Assembly: GCA_949294455.1 (NCBI GenBank)
Contig: CASFHD010000011.1
Coordinates: 1-39,060 of the forward strand
Source: an uncultured Christensenella sp.
Lineage (GTDB): Bacteria; Bacillota; Clostridia; Christensenellales; UBA1242
Direction: 5' to 3'
Length of the DNA: 39,060 bases
Part shown: piece by piece, positions 24,463 through 33,440 of the stretch
Position numbering within the stretch: position 1 is the stretch's first letter
Layout: the number at the start of each line of letters is the position of its first letter
The notes under the pieces: model-generated
The model's input: only the letters and a program-made list of their open reading frames with translations
Told to the model about the DNA's origin: nothing
Database searches by the model: none
Translations under genes and position numbers: made by a program

Positions 24463-25899
24463 TTATTTTAAAATATTTTTTAGTGTTATAGTTTTTGTTT
24501 TAGTAACTGCGTCAAAAGTACTCATTACACCTTCAGTTCCTATCCCACTAAATTTATATCCACCAAAAGGCATTTCAAAACTTCTAAAGAAACTTGCTCC
24601 ATTTATTACAGTTCCGCCACATTCAAGTTTTTTAACAACATTAAATGCAGTATTTATATTATTTGTAAACACACAGCCACATAGACCGAATTTTGATGAA
24701 TTAGCAATTTCAATTGCTTCGTCAACAGTATTAAAAGGTATAATAGAAACAACCGGACCAAATATTTCTTCATCTGTAGCAACATCTGCATTTTTTGGTA
24801 TATCGGTTATGATTGTAGGTTCAATATAGGCTTGTTTTCTTTTTCCACCAAGCACAATTTTTCCACCTTGTTCAACTGCTTTTTTGATTTGTGCTTCAAC
24901 TCTTTTTGCTGCATCAACCGTAACCAGACAACTGATTTCAGTTTCTTTTTTAGAAGGGTCACCAACAACTAATTTTTTTATTCTTGCTTTTGCTTTCTTT
25001 ATAAATTCATCAAGAATTGTCTTTTGAACTAAAAATCTTTTTGAGGCACAACATACTTGTCCATTATTATACATTCTTCCCCAAATCATTTCTTCGATGG
25101 CTAGATTTATATCTGCATCTTCTAAAACTATAAACGCGTCATTGCCACCTAACTCTAATGATATATGCGCTAAATGATTTGCCGCATTTTGATAAGTCTT
25201 TATTCCAACTGCAGTACTTCCTGTAAATGTAACTTTGTTTACTAGAGGGTGAGATGCTAAAGCATTGCCTGTTTTAGGGCCGTCACCTGTAACAACTTGA
25301 ATAACATTTTTTGGAATACCAGCAGAGTGTAGTAATTCAACTAATTTTATTAAAGTCAAAGGATTTTGGTGAGGTGGTTTTACTATTACAGTGTTTCCTG
25401 TTAGTAAACTTGGTGCTACTTTTTGGTCAAATAAGTCACAAGGGAAATTGAAAGGTATGATAGCAACAATCACTCCTATTGGTTCACGCATTGTGATTTG
25501 CATAGTTTTATCACTACCTTCTTCAGAGCCAAAAGGAATTACATTGTCATATAAATGTTTTGCTCTTTCAATAAAGCCTTCAAAACCTATTCTGATATTG
25601 CCTATTTCTGCTATCGCTTGAGTAATAGGTTTACCTGTTTCTTGCATTAAGGTTTTTGCAAGAGCATTTTTATTCTCGTCAACTAAATCTAAAAACTTTT
25701 TTAAATATTTAACTTTTTTTGTAAGTGGAACATCTTTCCAAGTTTTAAACCCAACTAAAGCGGATTTAACAGCATTATCAACATCTTTTTCTGATGCGTT
25801 AGGAACTGTGTCAATTAATTGTTGAGTGTATGGGTTTATAATTTCTAAAACAGTTTTATCTGATGAATTCACTGCTTTACCATTAATAATCATTTTCAT
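24463..25899 (-). CDS. NAD(P)-dependent aldehyde dehydrogenase
   Basis: A 478-residue protein of the ALDH superfamily (COG1012) with the usual full length. Catalytic Glu249 lies in LELGGND and catalytic Cys283 in 'YNNGQVCCASKR'. The cofactor segment 'PFNFP' to 'VIVKPPHQNP' and the 'FTGSTAVG' Rossmann motif are present, and so is 'EEIFGPVVSI'. It oxidises an aldehyde to an acid; the general pattern is closest to lactaldehyde/succinate-semialdehyde/GapN-type enzymes, and the substrate cannot be fixed by eye. Start: the ATG at 25899 has GGGAG 8 nt upstream; a longer reading frame would run into the FIST gene. It is the second gene of an operon, 17 nt after the FIST gene. Confidence 0.92.
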   Translation of the reverse strand: MKMIINGKAVNSSDKTVLEIINPYTQQLIDTVPNASEKDVDNAVKSALVGFKTWKDVPLTKKVKYLKKFLDLVDENKNALAKTLMQETGKPITQAIAEIGNIRIGFEGFIERAKHLYDNVIPFGSEEGSDKTMQITMREPIGVIVAIIPFNFPCDLFDQKVAPSLLTGNTVIVKPPHQNPLTLIKLVELLHSAGIPKNVIQVVTGDGPKTGNALASHPLVNKVTFTGSTAVGIKTYQNAANHLAHISLELGGNDAFIVLEDADINLAIEEMIWGRMYNNGQVCCASKRFLVQKTILDEFIKKAKARIKKLVVGDPSKKETEISCLVTVDAAKRVEAQIKKAVEQGGKIVLGGKRKQAYIEPTIITDIPKNADVATDEEIFGPVVSIIPFNTVDEAIEIANSSKFGLCGCVFTNNINTAFNVVKKLECGGTVINGASFFRSFEMPFGGYKFSGIGTEGVMSTFDAVTKTKTITLKNILK

Positions 25900-25916
25900 A
25901 AAATTTTCTCCCAATA

Positions 25917-27083
25917 TTAATTTTTGAATGCTGTAAATGACAACATTAAACCACCACAAGTATTTCTTCCGTCTGATTCGTAACCATATTCACCAAATGT
26001 AAATTCCATAATAAATGGTGTATTGCCTACAACTGATTTAACTGCATTATATACTTCTTCAATTCGACTGTCTATTCCTGCTCGTCTTCCACCGCAGTGC
26101 ACTAGATGATAACAGGCAATATTTCCGCCAGCTTTTTTCTTTAGTTTTTCAAGTGTTTCTTTTACTGATGAAATTAATTCATCTACACTTGCTTCCATTC
26201 TTATAACACAAGTTCCTTCAGCCAATTTGTTACCGATATTCATAGACATATCTTTGTTGCCGTTCATAGGGTGCCTAATTGCTACCAAATCGCCCAATCT
26301 ATCTTTTACACCTAATGGACTAACAATAGTTGCAGATAATAAATTTGCTCCTAATAGGTCTTTTGGTTTCATCTTTCTCCAACTAGCATATACTTTTAAT
26401 GCTGGCTTGTTATCTATTTCTACAAGTGTTCTGTTTCCTTCAACCTTTGTAATAATTCCCATATCTTTTGTTTCGTGATATGCACCTGTGAAAACATTTG
26501 TAATTGTTGCGTTTGTATGTATAAGTGCAATCGCAACTCCTTCAGGTGTTATTGTGTTATCTAGGTATAACTTCCAATTCCCTGAAATAGTGTTATCTGC
26601 TGCTGAACCGCCAAATAGTGGAACTCTACCTATTATGTTTGTAATTCCTTTTAAGAAATATTCTTCTTCAGTAGGACTTGCCGACATATACATTGCTTGA
26701 ATGGTTGTCCCTTTTTCCATTGTTTTTAATGCTTTCAATGCTAACTTTTCACCGATTGATACTGCATCTTCAGAAGCATCTTTTTTAGCGATGCAAGCAA
26801 CACCTACTTCTAGGTCTCCACATAAAGTCATAATTGCAACAAATCCATCTTTAGATGTAATATATCCGTCTGGAACAATTACGCCTGTAAAACTAGTGTT
26901 ACCAATTACAGGACAAGAATATACTTGTTTAATTCCTGCAATAACTTTTTTAGTGTCGTAGTCGCAACTCATATATGCAAAAACCAATTTTGCATTTTTT
27001 GCATTACCTGCCATTTTAGCTGCTTCTAAGCCTGCTTTTTCTGGATTTTGGTTAATGCTGTAACCATTAAATGCTTTTATCAT
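25917..27083 (-). CDS. FIST-domain sensory protein (FIST_N plus FIST_C)
   Basis: A 388-residue protein that fits FIST_N (about 25-215, with 'AKLVFAYMSCDYD', 'CPVIGNTSFTGVIVPDGY' and 'PLFGGSAADN') and FIST_C (about 225-365, ending 'GNTPFIMEFTFGEYG'). FIST is a predicted ligand-binding sensor domain, proposed for small compounds such as amino acids. It usually sits with kinase, GGDEF or methyl-accepting output domains. Here it stands alone with no output domain, signal peptide or membrane helix. The start ATG is preceded by GGGGG. It shares an operon with the aldehyde dehydrogenase. Confidence 0.88.
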   Translation of the reverse strand: MIKAFNGYSINQNPEKAGLEAAKMAGNAKNAKLVFAYMSCDYDTKKVIAGIKQVYSCPVIGNTSFTGVIVPDGYITSKDGFVAIMTLCGDLEVGVACIAKKDASEDAVSIGEKLALKALKTMEKGTTIQAMYMSASPTEEEYFLKGITNIIGRVPLFGGSAADNTISGNWKLYLDNTITPEGVAIALIHTNATITNVFTGAYHETKDMGIITKVEGNRTLVEIDNKPALKVYASWRKMKPKDLLGANLLSATIVSPLGVKDRLGDLVAIRHPMNGNKDMSMNIGNKLAEGTCVIRMEASVDELISSVKETLEKLKKKAGGNIACYHLVHCGGRRAGIDSRIEEVYNAVKSVVGNTPFIMEFTFGEYGYESDGRNTCGGLMLSFTAFKN

Positions 27084-27110
27084 ATTTTCCCCCTTAAATG
27101 ATATATTTAT

Positions 27111-27140
27111 ATATTAATAAATTTAAATATTTAATGTCAA
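27111..27140 (-). promoter_or_regulatory. Promoter of the FIST-ALDH operon
   Basis: Minus strand: TTGACA (27140-27135), an 18-nt spacer and TAATAT (27116-27111), about 27 nt before the FIST start. Confidence 0.7.
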
Positions 27141-27549
27141 AGAGTTTTACTATTTTTTGAAAATAACTAATATTGCAAATTTCAAAAGATTTTGTGTTAG
27201 TTTTAAATTATTTAGTTTTTTTTATTGTACTACCTTGTGTCTATTAAATTTATTGTTATTTATATAAAACAATATTTTTATTTTTCGGTTTGCAACAATA
27301 TTTTCTATTTGATAATTGTGTTTATAAGACTTATAATATTAAACATTTATAAAATGGAAAATGACTGAATAAAAATGCAAAAATAAATTCTAAAAAAATA
27401 TCTAATATAAATATTTAATTTAAGAAAATGCAAAAAATAAAAATATACATATCAAGCGTAAATATTAATGCAAAAAACAGACATATACATTCAAGTGTAA
27501 ATATTAAACAAAAACAAAAATATTAAAAAAAACTTAAACGGGAAATAAA
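27141..27549. other. Gene-free AT-rich stretch with degenerate repeats
   Basis: No supported ORF. The half nearer the lipoprotein gene carries imperfect direct repeats (listed separately). Elsewhere nothing was recognised. Confidence 0.5.
27373..27515. repeat. Imperfect direct repeats, about 40-52 bp
   Basis: Units share an 'aatgcaaaaa' start (at about 27373, 27426 and 27468). Two units have a common core: ATATACATATCAAGCGTAAA (from 27443) and ATATACATTCAAGTGTAAA (from 27483), both followed by TATTAA. The remaining bases are degenerate and A-rich. Confidence 0.5.
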
Positions 27550-27574
27550 AAATAGCACAGGTGGTGTGCTATTT
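27550..27574 (-). terminator. Terminator of the large lipoprotein gene
   Basis: Ten-bp stem AAATAGCACA with TGTGCTATTT around a 5-nt loop, followed on the minus strand by TTTATTT, 6 nt beyond the lipoprotein stop. Confidence 0.88.
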
Positions 27575-27580
27575 AGGTAT

Positions 27581-30500
27581 TTATTGATTTTTTGTTATAT
27601 AAATTATTAAATATCCTATTTTATTATCAGTTGATAATATTTTTTTGATGGTGTATGATACGGCGTAATTTCCTGTATTAGAACCTATATCTCTAAAGTC
27701 TGATAACAAGTTGTTTAAAATATTTGAAATATTGCTTAGACTTGTTTCATTTTTAAATTCAAATTGCAAATAACCCTGATTTTCAATTATGCCGTTTGTA
27801 ATGCTAGATTTTAGTGCATTGAATGTATTTTCAACATCTGATATACCATTTATTAATGTGTATTCAATAGGATAAGTGTAGTCAGTTTTAGAGGTTTCAA
27901 CCTTTTTAATAGAGTAGCGTTCAATATACTTCAAATTATTAGTAATATAGTTATTTAGTGTTTCATCGCTTACTAAAAATTTAGAATATGATTTTACTTC
28001 GTTTCCTGTTTCTCCAATACCGAATCCTGCATTTGCCACATCTATATTATACCAGATGTCATCTACCGTTACTTTATTCCAACAATATATTTTATACAAT
28101 TCGTCGTTTTCTGATTTATATTCGCCATATACAGTGATTGCATCAATACCTATCATTTTACATAGTGCTGTTATAGTTTTTGCAACGCCCAAACTTGTAC
28201 TAAATTTTGGATTTAATAAAGTGTTAATATTGTCAGTATAGAAGTAACTATCTAAATAAAATTCTGCAAAATTTCCGAATATCTCTCCATCAAAATTTGC
28301 ATTTATAGCATTTACTAAATTTTGGTTGCATTTATAATTGTAGTATGTCCAATCGTAAATTGCTTTTACTTTTTCGTACTCGCTCATAGATGAATCAATA
28401 ATACTAGCAAGTATGATTTTCATATTGCTGTATATAGTTTCCGCTATGTCTGAGTCCATAGAGAATTGAGGACAATAACCGCTTTCAATAGCTAGTAATA
28501 GTTGAGTAGAAGTGTAAACAGTTAATTTAGTTTCTGCACTATCTAATACAAACATACTTTCATCTATTTTACCTTGCAAAGCAGTATTTACAGACTCTAT
28601 ATCTGTCAAATCAATATCTTCTGGCAGATTTAGTTGATTTATATAGTTTTGAGATAAACCTACATTTTTAGCGATATTAAATTCTGTTTGGTCATAAAAG
28701 GATTTATTATAATTTAGATTATTTTTGTAACATAAATAATAAATATTTCCGTCCTTTGTAACATTTGAAATTGTGCTATTATAGTTTTCGCTTGAAGCGT
28801 CAAGATAATCTAAAGCGTATTCGTAATATTCTAAAGCGTTGGTTAAACTATCTAATCTTGCTAAACTCACAAAATCAGGATAAATATCAAAACAGTAACA
28901 AACCATTATTCGTATAATTTCACTATATGTTAAACCTTGTTCATTATCGCTAGTTTTTAGTGTTAAATTCTGATTGGTTAAAGTGTTAAATTCTTCTAGC
29001 AATTTTGCAAATGTTTCATCAGGTAGATAAAATTTTAAACTATATGTTTGGAACTTAATATCTGTGTAATAAATGTAATTATACCATATCATATTTTTAA
29101 ACTGTTCAAAATCATTTATTACATAATTATATTGATTGTAAATGTTGAATGTATTTTTCTCGAAATCTGAAATGTTGTTCCAAGAGTATTTTGCAGATAC
29201 GCTATCACTCACTTTAGAACTTTCATAAGTTTCGCCATCGCCTATTGCTTTTACTTTAAAACTATAAATGTTTTCTTCATAAATTATTTCAGTTAAGTCA
29301 AGTATGTTTTTATCAGTTGAAGTGTCAAGATAATTAAAGTAAGGATTTTCAGAGGAATCAGAATTCAATTCAATATGATACAATTCATTATTTATATAAA
29401 TATCATAAGCTGAAGCATTTTCAATTTTGTCAAATTCTAAATAGAATTCATCAGATATAATAGTAGGAGTAACTACATTTTGATATTTTACATAATTTAA
29501 CGATTCAATTTTTGAATAATTAGTTTTACTTATATCAATAATCAATGACGCTAACATACTGTTATCATCAGTGAATGCTTGAACGGTGAAATTGTATGTG
29601 CCTGCAAGTCTTATGTATTCACTTAAATTTGCTTTGTTATAAAAAGTTGTTACATATTCTATATAAGAATCATCATCTTGTTTTGTAATTGTTACAATAT
29701 AATAATCAGCCTTGTCTTGAGAAGAAAAGTTGATAAAATATTCATCATTATTTTTTGATATGTTGACATTGCTAACAGGGGACAATTGTGCTTTATATGT
29801 TAATCCTCCAATTAATTCAGCATAGTTAGAGTCAGTGTAATTTGATTCTTCAGGAGCGTTTGCTTTAACTTTAACAGAGTATGTTTTGCTTTCGGTTAAA
29901 AATTCTAGTAATTCAAATTCACCTAATGTTGAACTAGAAGTATAATCACTTGTTAAAATTAAATTGTCTAAAAGTATGGTATAAGAAATATCTTGCAATT
30001 TATTGAATGTCAATTTAACGCTGATTAATTCTCCGGTTAAACTATATTGTCTAATTATTTTCAAGTCAGTTGGAGTAGCCAATTTTTTTGTAGTATTAAA
30101 TGTTGCTATCGAATTTGAAGAAGAATCGTTTAAATCAGGAATTTTGCTATCCACATAATTTGAATTTGGGTAACTTATCGCTTGAACAAAAATTGTGTGT
30201 TCAAATATTGTATCATTTAAGTATTTCAAGATACCAACTTGTGTATTTTGTGTTGTGCATATCATTGTCCATTGTGTGTCATTTTTTAAATATATTGAAT
30301 AAGCATAAGCGTTTGCAACCTCATCAAAATATACTATAGCATCAGTATTTGTGGTAACAACTCGAACATTTCTTACATCTTGTAAAAATGCTTTAACATT
30401 AACTTTTAGGTAGTCGCTGAAAAACAATCCATCTGAAGTGTTAACTAATAATTTAATATTGTGAGAACCTTGTAATAAATCAAGTTGTAAAGAAGAATTT

Positions 30501-31891
30501 TCATTTGATGATGTTACGATAGAACTATCAATTTCAACAATTTCATCATCAACTTGCAATGAATATTTTGTTGCGTTGTTAATTGTTAACCAACTTATTG
30601 TATTTGTAGAATTGTCATATTTAATTTCAAAAGAATTTTTATTAGTTTGAGGTAAATATATAGGTTCGGATAAGTTTGAAGTTTTATAATTACCAAAACC
30701 TTGTATATTTGCTACTATGTATGAATTAGGGCTTAATTCAGCTTTTGAAATGACAAATTCATCACTTGTTACAAAATATGATTTAATAGTTGAATTTTGA
30801 GAAACAACAAAAACATTATAACCATTTATATCTATTAAGTTGTTGTGTTCAAAAGTTATAACAATATTGTTTTCATTTTCCATTAATAAAAGGTTTGGAC
30901 TATTTAATATAGTTGTTTTTGTATAACTTAATTTGTTTGTTGAATTTGAATTTAGGTAGTATTTGTTGTCGCCTAAAGATAATAATGTTATTTCAAATGT
31001 TTGAGTGTTTTTTAAGTCCACAATATCAGTTAAACAAATTGTGAAAAATTCTCGTACACTGTTTAATTTTTCTTCATAAAAATTTCCAATGATTTTATAA
31101 TTTTCGGAATTGCAAATGATATTTATACCTGATGAGTTTCTGTCAACAAGTGAATTTAAATACACATTTCCTTCATCATCTTGATAAATTTCAACATTTT
31201 CTGGCGTTTTTAACGTGTCGGAAATTGTATATGTTAAAGGCAAAAGTTGTTTGTTACTTAATACTACTGTATCTTCATTTACTTGAGCGCTTTGTACTGT
31301 AATTTCATAACTGCCTACAGCATCTATAATCTGTGAAAGGTCGAAAGATAGGTCAAAAGTCTTGTATGACATTTCGGAATATGTAATATTATTTGTCCCT
31401 AAACTTTTGATATTCACTACATAGTAAATCGAATTAGCAATTGGGTTCCAAGAAACAATATTTTCATTTAACTGTATGGTTGGAATATTTATATTTTCTT
31501 CATTATTAAAAGTGTAACTTGATGAAAATTCTGAATTTTTGTAACTTCCGTCAGACACTGCTTTAATTTTTACATCATAAATTTTATATGTTGAAAATAA
31601 ATATGTCAATTTAGTTGTCGTACAATAATATAATCCATTTTCATTTCTTACGATAACATCGGTTGTAGAGTTAATATCGTATAGTAAACTATTATCAATC
31701 AGAAATTGATACCCAACAGCGTTTTCTACCTTTTCAAATTCTATTTCAATATTGTACTGTCCGCTAGTTTCAACTATTTCAATATTTGTTATTTTAGGTG
31801 TATTAAGAGTGCCAATTTGTACTTTTTGACAGCCCGTAAAAACAAATACACTAAAAATAAGAATTGCAATCAAATAAAACTTATTTTTCAC
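27581..31891 (-). CDS. Large lipoprotein with Fn3-like repeats and an inactive transglutaminase-like domain
   Basis: A 1436-residue surface protein. A type II signal peptide with lipobox FTGC puts the lipidated Cys at residue 21. Residues about 30-900 are a chain of roughly 90-residue beta-rich units that look like fibronectin type III repeats, with recurring 'ENAVGYQFLIDN'-, 'NATKYSLQVDD'- and 'NASAYDIYINN'-type blocks. Around 1165-1300 a transglutaminase-like fold is seen ('KVKAIYDWTYYNYKC', 'LGVAKTITALCKMIGIDAIT', 'WNKVTVDDIWYNIDV'). The catalytic Cys position reads Ser and the His position reads Tyr; only the Asp remains. The start is GTG behind an AGGGGG site. It is likely anchored outside the membrane, with a binding role rather than catalysis. 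It has its own terminator, and is divergent from the PRC-barrel gene. Confidence 0.82.
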   Translation of the reverse strand: MKNKFYLIAILIFSVFVFTGCQKVQIGTLNTPKITNIEIVETSGQYNIEIEFEKVENAVGYQFLIDNSLLYDINSTTDVIVRNENGLYYCTTTKLTYLFSTYKIYDVKIKAVSDGSYKNSEFSSSYTFNNEENINIPTIQLNENIVSWNPIANSIYYVVNIKSLGTNNITYSEMSYKTFDLSFDLSQIIDAVGSYEITVQSAQVNEDTVVLSNKQLLPLTYTISDTLKTPENVEIYQDDEGNVYLNSLVDRNSSGINIICNSENYKIIGNFYEEKLNSVREFFTICLTDIVDLKNTQTFEITLLSLGDNKYYLNSNSTNKLSYTKTTILNSPNLLLMENENNIVITFEHNNLIDINGYNVFVVSQNSTIKSYFVTSDEFVISKAELSPNSYIVANIQGFGNYKTSNLSEPIYLPQTNKNSFEIKYDNSTNTISWLTINNATKYSLQVDDEIVEIDSSIVTSSNENSSLQLDLLQGSHNIKLLVNTSDGLFFSDYLKVNVKAFLQDVRNVRVVTTNTDAIVYFDEVANAYAYSIYLKNDTQWTMICTTQNTQVGILKYLNDTIFEHTIFVQAISYPNSNYVDSKIPDLNDSSSNSIATFNTTKKLATPTDLKIIRQYSLTGELISVKLTFNKLQDISYTILLDNLILTSDYTSSSTLGEFELLEFLTESKTYSVKVKANAPEESNYTDSNYAELIGGLTYKAQLSPVSNVNISKNNDEYFINFSSQDKADYYIVTITKQDDDSYIEYVTTFYNKANLSEYIRLAGTYNFTVQAFTDDNSMLASLIIDISKTNYSKIESLNYVKYQNVVTPTIISDEFYLEFDKIENASAYDIYINNELYHIELNSDSSENPYFNYLDTSTDKNILDLTEIIYEENIYSFKVKAIGDGETYESSKVSDSVSAKYSWNNISDFEKNTFNIYNQYNYVINDFEQFKNMIWYNYIYYTDIKFQTYSLKFYLPDETFAKLLEEFNTLTNQNLTLKTSDNEQGLTYSEIIRIMVCYCFDIYPDFVSLARLDSLTNALEYYEYALDYLDASSENYNSTISNVTKDGNIYYLCYKNNLNYNKSFYDQTEFNIAKNVGLSQNYINQLNLPEDIDLTDIESVNTALQGKIDESMFVLDSAETKLTVYTSTQLLLAIESGYCPQFSMDSDIAETIYSNMKIILASIIDSSMSEYEKVKAIYDWTYYNYKCNQNLVNAINANFDGEIFGNFAEFYLDSYFYTDNINTLLNPKFSTSLGVAKTITALCKMIGIDAITVYGEYKSENDELYKIYCWNKVTVDDIWYNIDVANAGFGIGETGNEVKSYSKFLVSDETLNNYITNNLKYIERYSIKKVETSKTDYTYPIEYTLINGISDVENTFNALKSSITNGIIENQGYLQFEFKNETSLSNISNILNNLLSDFRDIGSNTGNYAVSYTIKKILSTDNKIGYLIIYITKNQ

Positions 31892-31941
31892 TTTTCCCCC
31901 TAATTTGCAATTATCTTTTGCAATAATCAGATTATAGCAAT

Positions 31942-31960
31942 ATGTAAATATTATTTACAT
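31942..31960. promoter_or_regulatory. Perfect palindrome in a divergent promoter region (operator candidate)
   Basis: ATGTAAAT-ATT-ATTTACAT, an inverted repeat with two perfect 8-bp arms, 51 bp from the lipoprotein start and 97 bp from the PRC-barrel start. On the minus strand a TATAAT lies just downstream (31936-31931), so a bound protein would cover the lipoprotein promoter. No regulator family was assigned. Confidence 0.5.
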
Positions 31961-32056
31961 TATAGTATATTTTGTCTAAAACAATCAAATATTTGTATAA
32001 AAAAAATAATTAATCATTATTTTAAAGATTTTTAATATATATATGTGAGGTGAAAA

Positions 32057-32788
32057 ATGGAAACAATATCAAAACTTATTAATTTACCGGTATTATCTTT
32101 GTATGAAGGAGAAATGATTGGAAATGTTAAAGAAATATATTTTGATAAAAAACTAAAAAAATTAGAATATTTAAGTATAGAGAATGATGAAGGATTAATT
32201 CTAGTTATACAAAGCAAAAATATATACAATGTCGGAAAAAATGCGTTAACTATAAAGAACAACAATCAAGCAACATTAATGTCAAATCTAGAACCATTTG
32301 ATGAATATTTTGCTCCATTGAATGTAAAAATATTTTCTATGCACGGCGAATTGTTGGGTATCGCAAAAGACTTTGAAATTAATGAAAAATATGAGGTAAA
32401 ATCAATTATTACGGAAGAAAAAACCATAGACACTAATATGCAGATAAATTGTAGTAAAAATGCAATAATTTTATACGACCAAGATACAGTGAAAATCAAT
32501 TCTTTTAAAACAAAAGCCTTAAATATATTTAAAACAAAAAAAGATGATAAAGTAATTATTCAGCCGATTGAAAATGAAAATGTTATAAATATTTCTAATA
32601 TAAATAATGAGAATCAGGTAAAAATTGTTAGTAATACAGACTTTTTATTAAACAGAAGAACAACTGCTGATATTTTTGGATTAAATGATGAAATCATAAT
32701 AAAAAACAATACTTTAATAACAAAGAAAACGGTGGCAACTGCCACCAGGTTTGGCAAATTAAAAGAACTGATGATTAAAAGTCGCTAA
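32057..32788 (+). CDS. PRC-barrel domain protein
   Basis: A 243-residue cytosolic protein. Two PRC-barrel-like units are seen: residues about 7-60 ('LPVLSLYEGEMIGNVKEIYFD') and about 88-150 ('NVKIFSMHGELLGIAKDF'). A less clear beta-rich C-terminal part follows, with 'DFLLNRRTTADIFG'. PRC barrels bind RNA or protein partners (RimM, sporulation YlmC/YmxH); the specific role here is unknown. GAGGTG precedes the ATG. It is convergent with the ferritin-like gene, and their 3' ends overlap by 14 nt. Confidence 0.8.
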   Translation: METISKLINLPVLSLYEGEMIGNVKEIYFDKKLKKLEYLSIENDEGLILVIQSKNIYNVGKNALTIKNNNQATLMSNLEPFDEYFAPLNVKIFSMHGELLGIAKDFEINEKYEVKSIITEEKTIDTNMQINCSKNAIILYDQDTVKINSFKTKALNIFKTKKDDKVIIQPIENENVINISNINNENQVKIVSNTDFLLNRRTTADIFGLNDEIIIKNNTLITKKTVATATRFGKLKELMIKSR

Positions 32789-33299
32789 CCATTAAAAACT
32801 TGACAGATTTTTCAAGCATTTTGAATATTTCAATATGCTTTTTTTCATCTTTTATTATTCTTTCAAATAATAATTTTAAACTTTCATTTTGAACTAAATC
32901 AATACCTAATTCATAATTTCTAATCGCTTCTTCTTCTGCTTTTATATTGTTTGTCAATATCGTTTTAAGATTTGTATTATAATTTATGTAGTTCGTTGTG
33001 TATTGCATATTCCTTGAATTTGTATAAGTTGGTAATCCCCCAAAACTTACAATCGCATTGCTTAATAAATCCATATGTTGCATTTCTACAATTGAAATTT
33101 CTTCTAATATGTCTGCAATTTCAGGTTCCATACATCTCGATACAGACGATTGATAAAAATATGTCAAAATAGCTGTTAATTCGCCTTCACTGCTAGACAT
33201 TAAATCTTTTAAAACTTTTACTGTTTTTGCATTTTCTGTAGCACCTACAATTTCAGGGTATGGTTCATTTACTTTTACTACTATATTACTAAAATCCAT
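32775..33299 (-). CDS. Ferritin-like diiron protein
   Basis: A 174-residue four-helix-bundle protein with a complete pair of diiron motifs: Glu in 'SEGELTAILTYF' and 'EISIVEMQHMDLL' (ExxH), then Glu in 'IKAEEEAIRNYE' and 'IIKDEKKHIEIF' (ExxH). This is the rubrerythrin/manganese-catalase/bacterioferritin-like class. No rubredoxin CxxC tail is present, so a rubrerythrin proper is unlikely. Expected function is iron or peroxide handling in the cytosol, which suits an anaerobe. AAAGGAG precedes the ATG. The first 14 nt of the 3' end overlap the convergent PRC gene, and no terminator is visible between them. Confidence 0.85.
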   Translation of the reverse strand: MDFSNIVVKVNEPYPEIVGATENAKTVKVLKDLMSSSEGELTAILTYFYQSSVSRCMEPEIADILEEISIVEMQHMDLLSNAIVSFGGLPTYTNSRNMQYTTNYINYNTNLKTILTNNIKAEEEAIRNYELGIDLVQNESLKLLFERIIKDEKKHIEIFKMLEKSVKFLMVSDF

Positions 33300-33393
33300 T
33301 TTGCTCCTTTTGATTATATAATTTTTGATAAAATATCATTTTATCTATATGTATCAAGTTATAATAATGTTAAAATTGAGGTAGTACAAATTG

Positions 33394-33422
33394 TTGCATA
33401 ATACTATTCGGTATGCTAAAAT
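33394..33422 (+). promoter_or_regulatory. Promoter of the P-type ATPase-prfB operon
   Basis: TTGCAT (33394-33399), 17-nt spacer, extended -10 TGC TAAAAT (33417-33422), 18 nt before the ATG. Confidence 0.7.
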
Positions 33423-33440
33423 ATTCCTATTGGAGTTAGA

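Noticed and set aside
25900..25959. N-terminal extension of the aldehyde dehydrogenase to 25959
   Set aside because: It would overlap the FIST gene and ignores the GGGAG site before the ATG at 25899.
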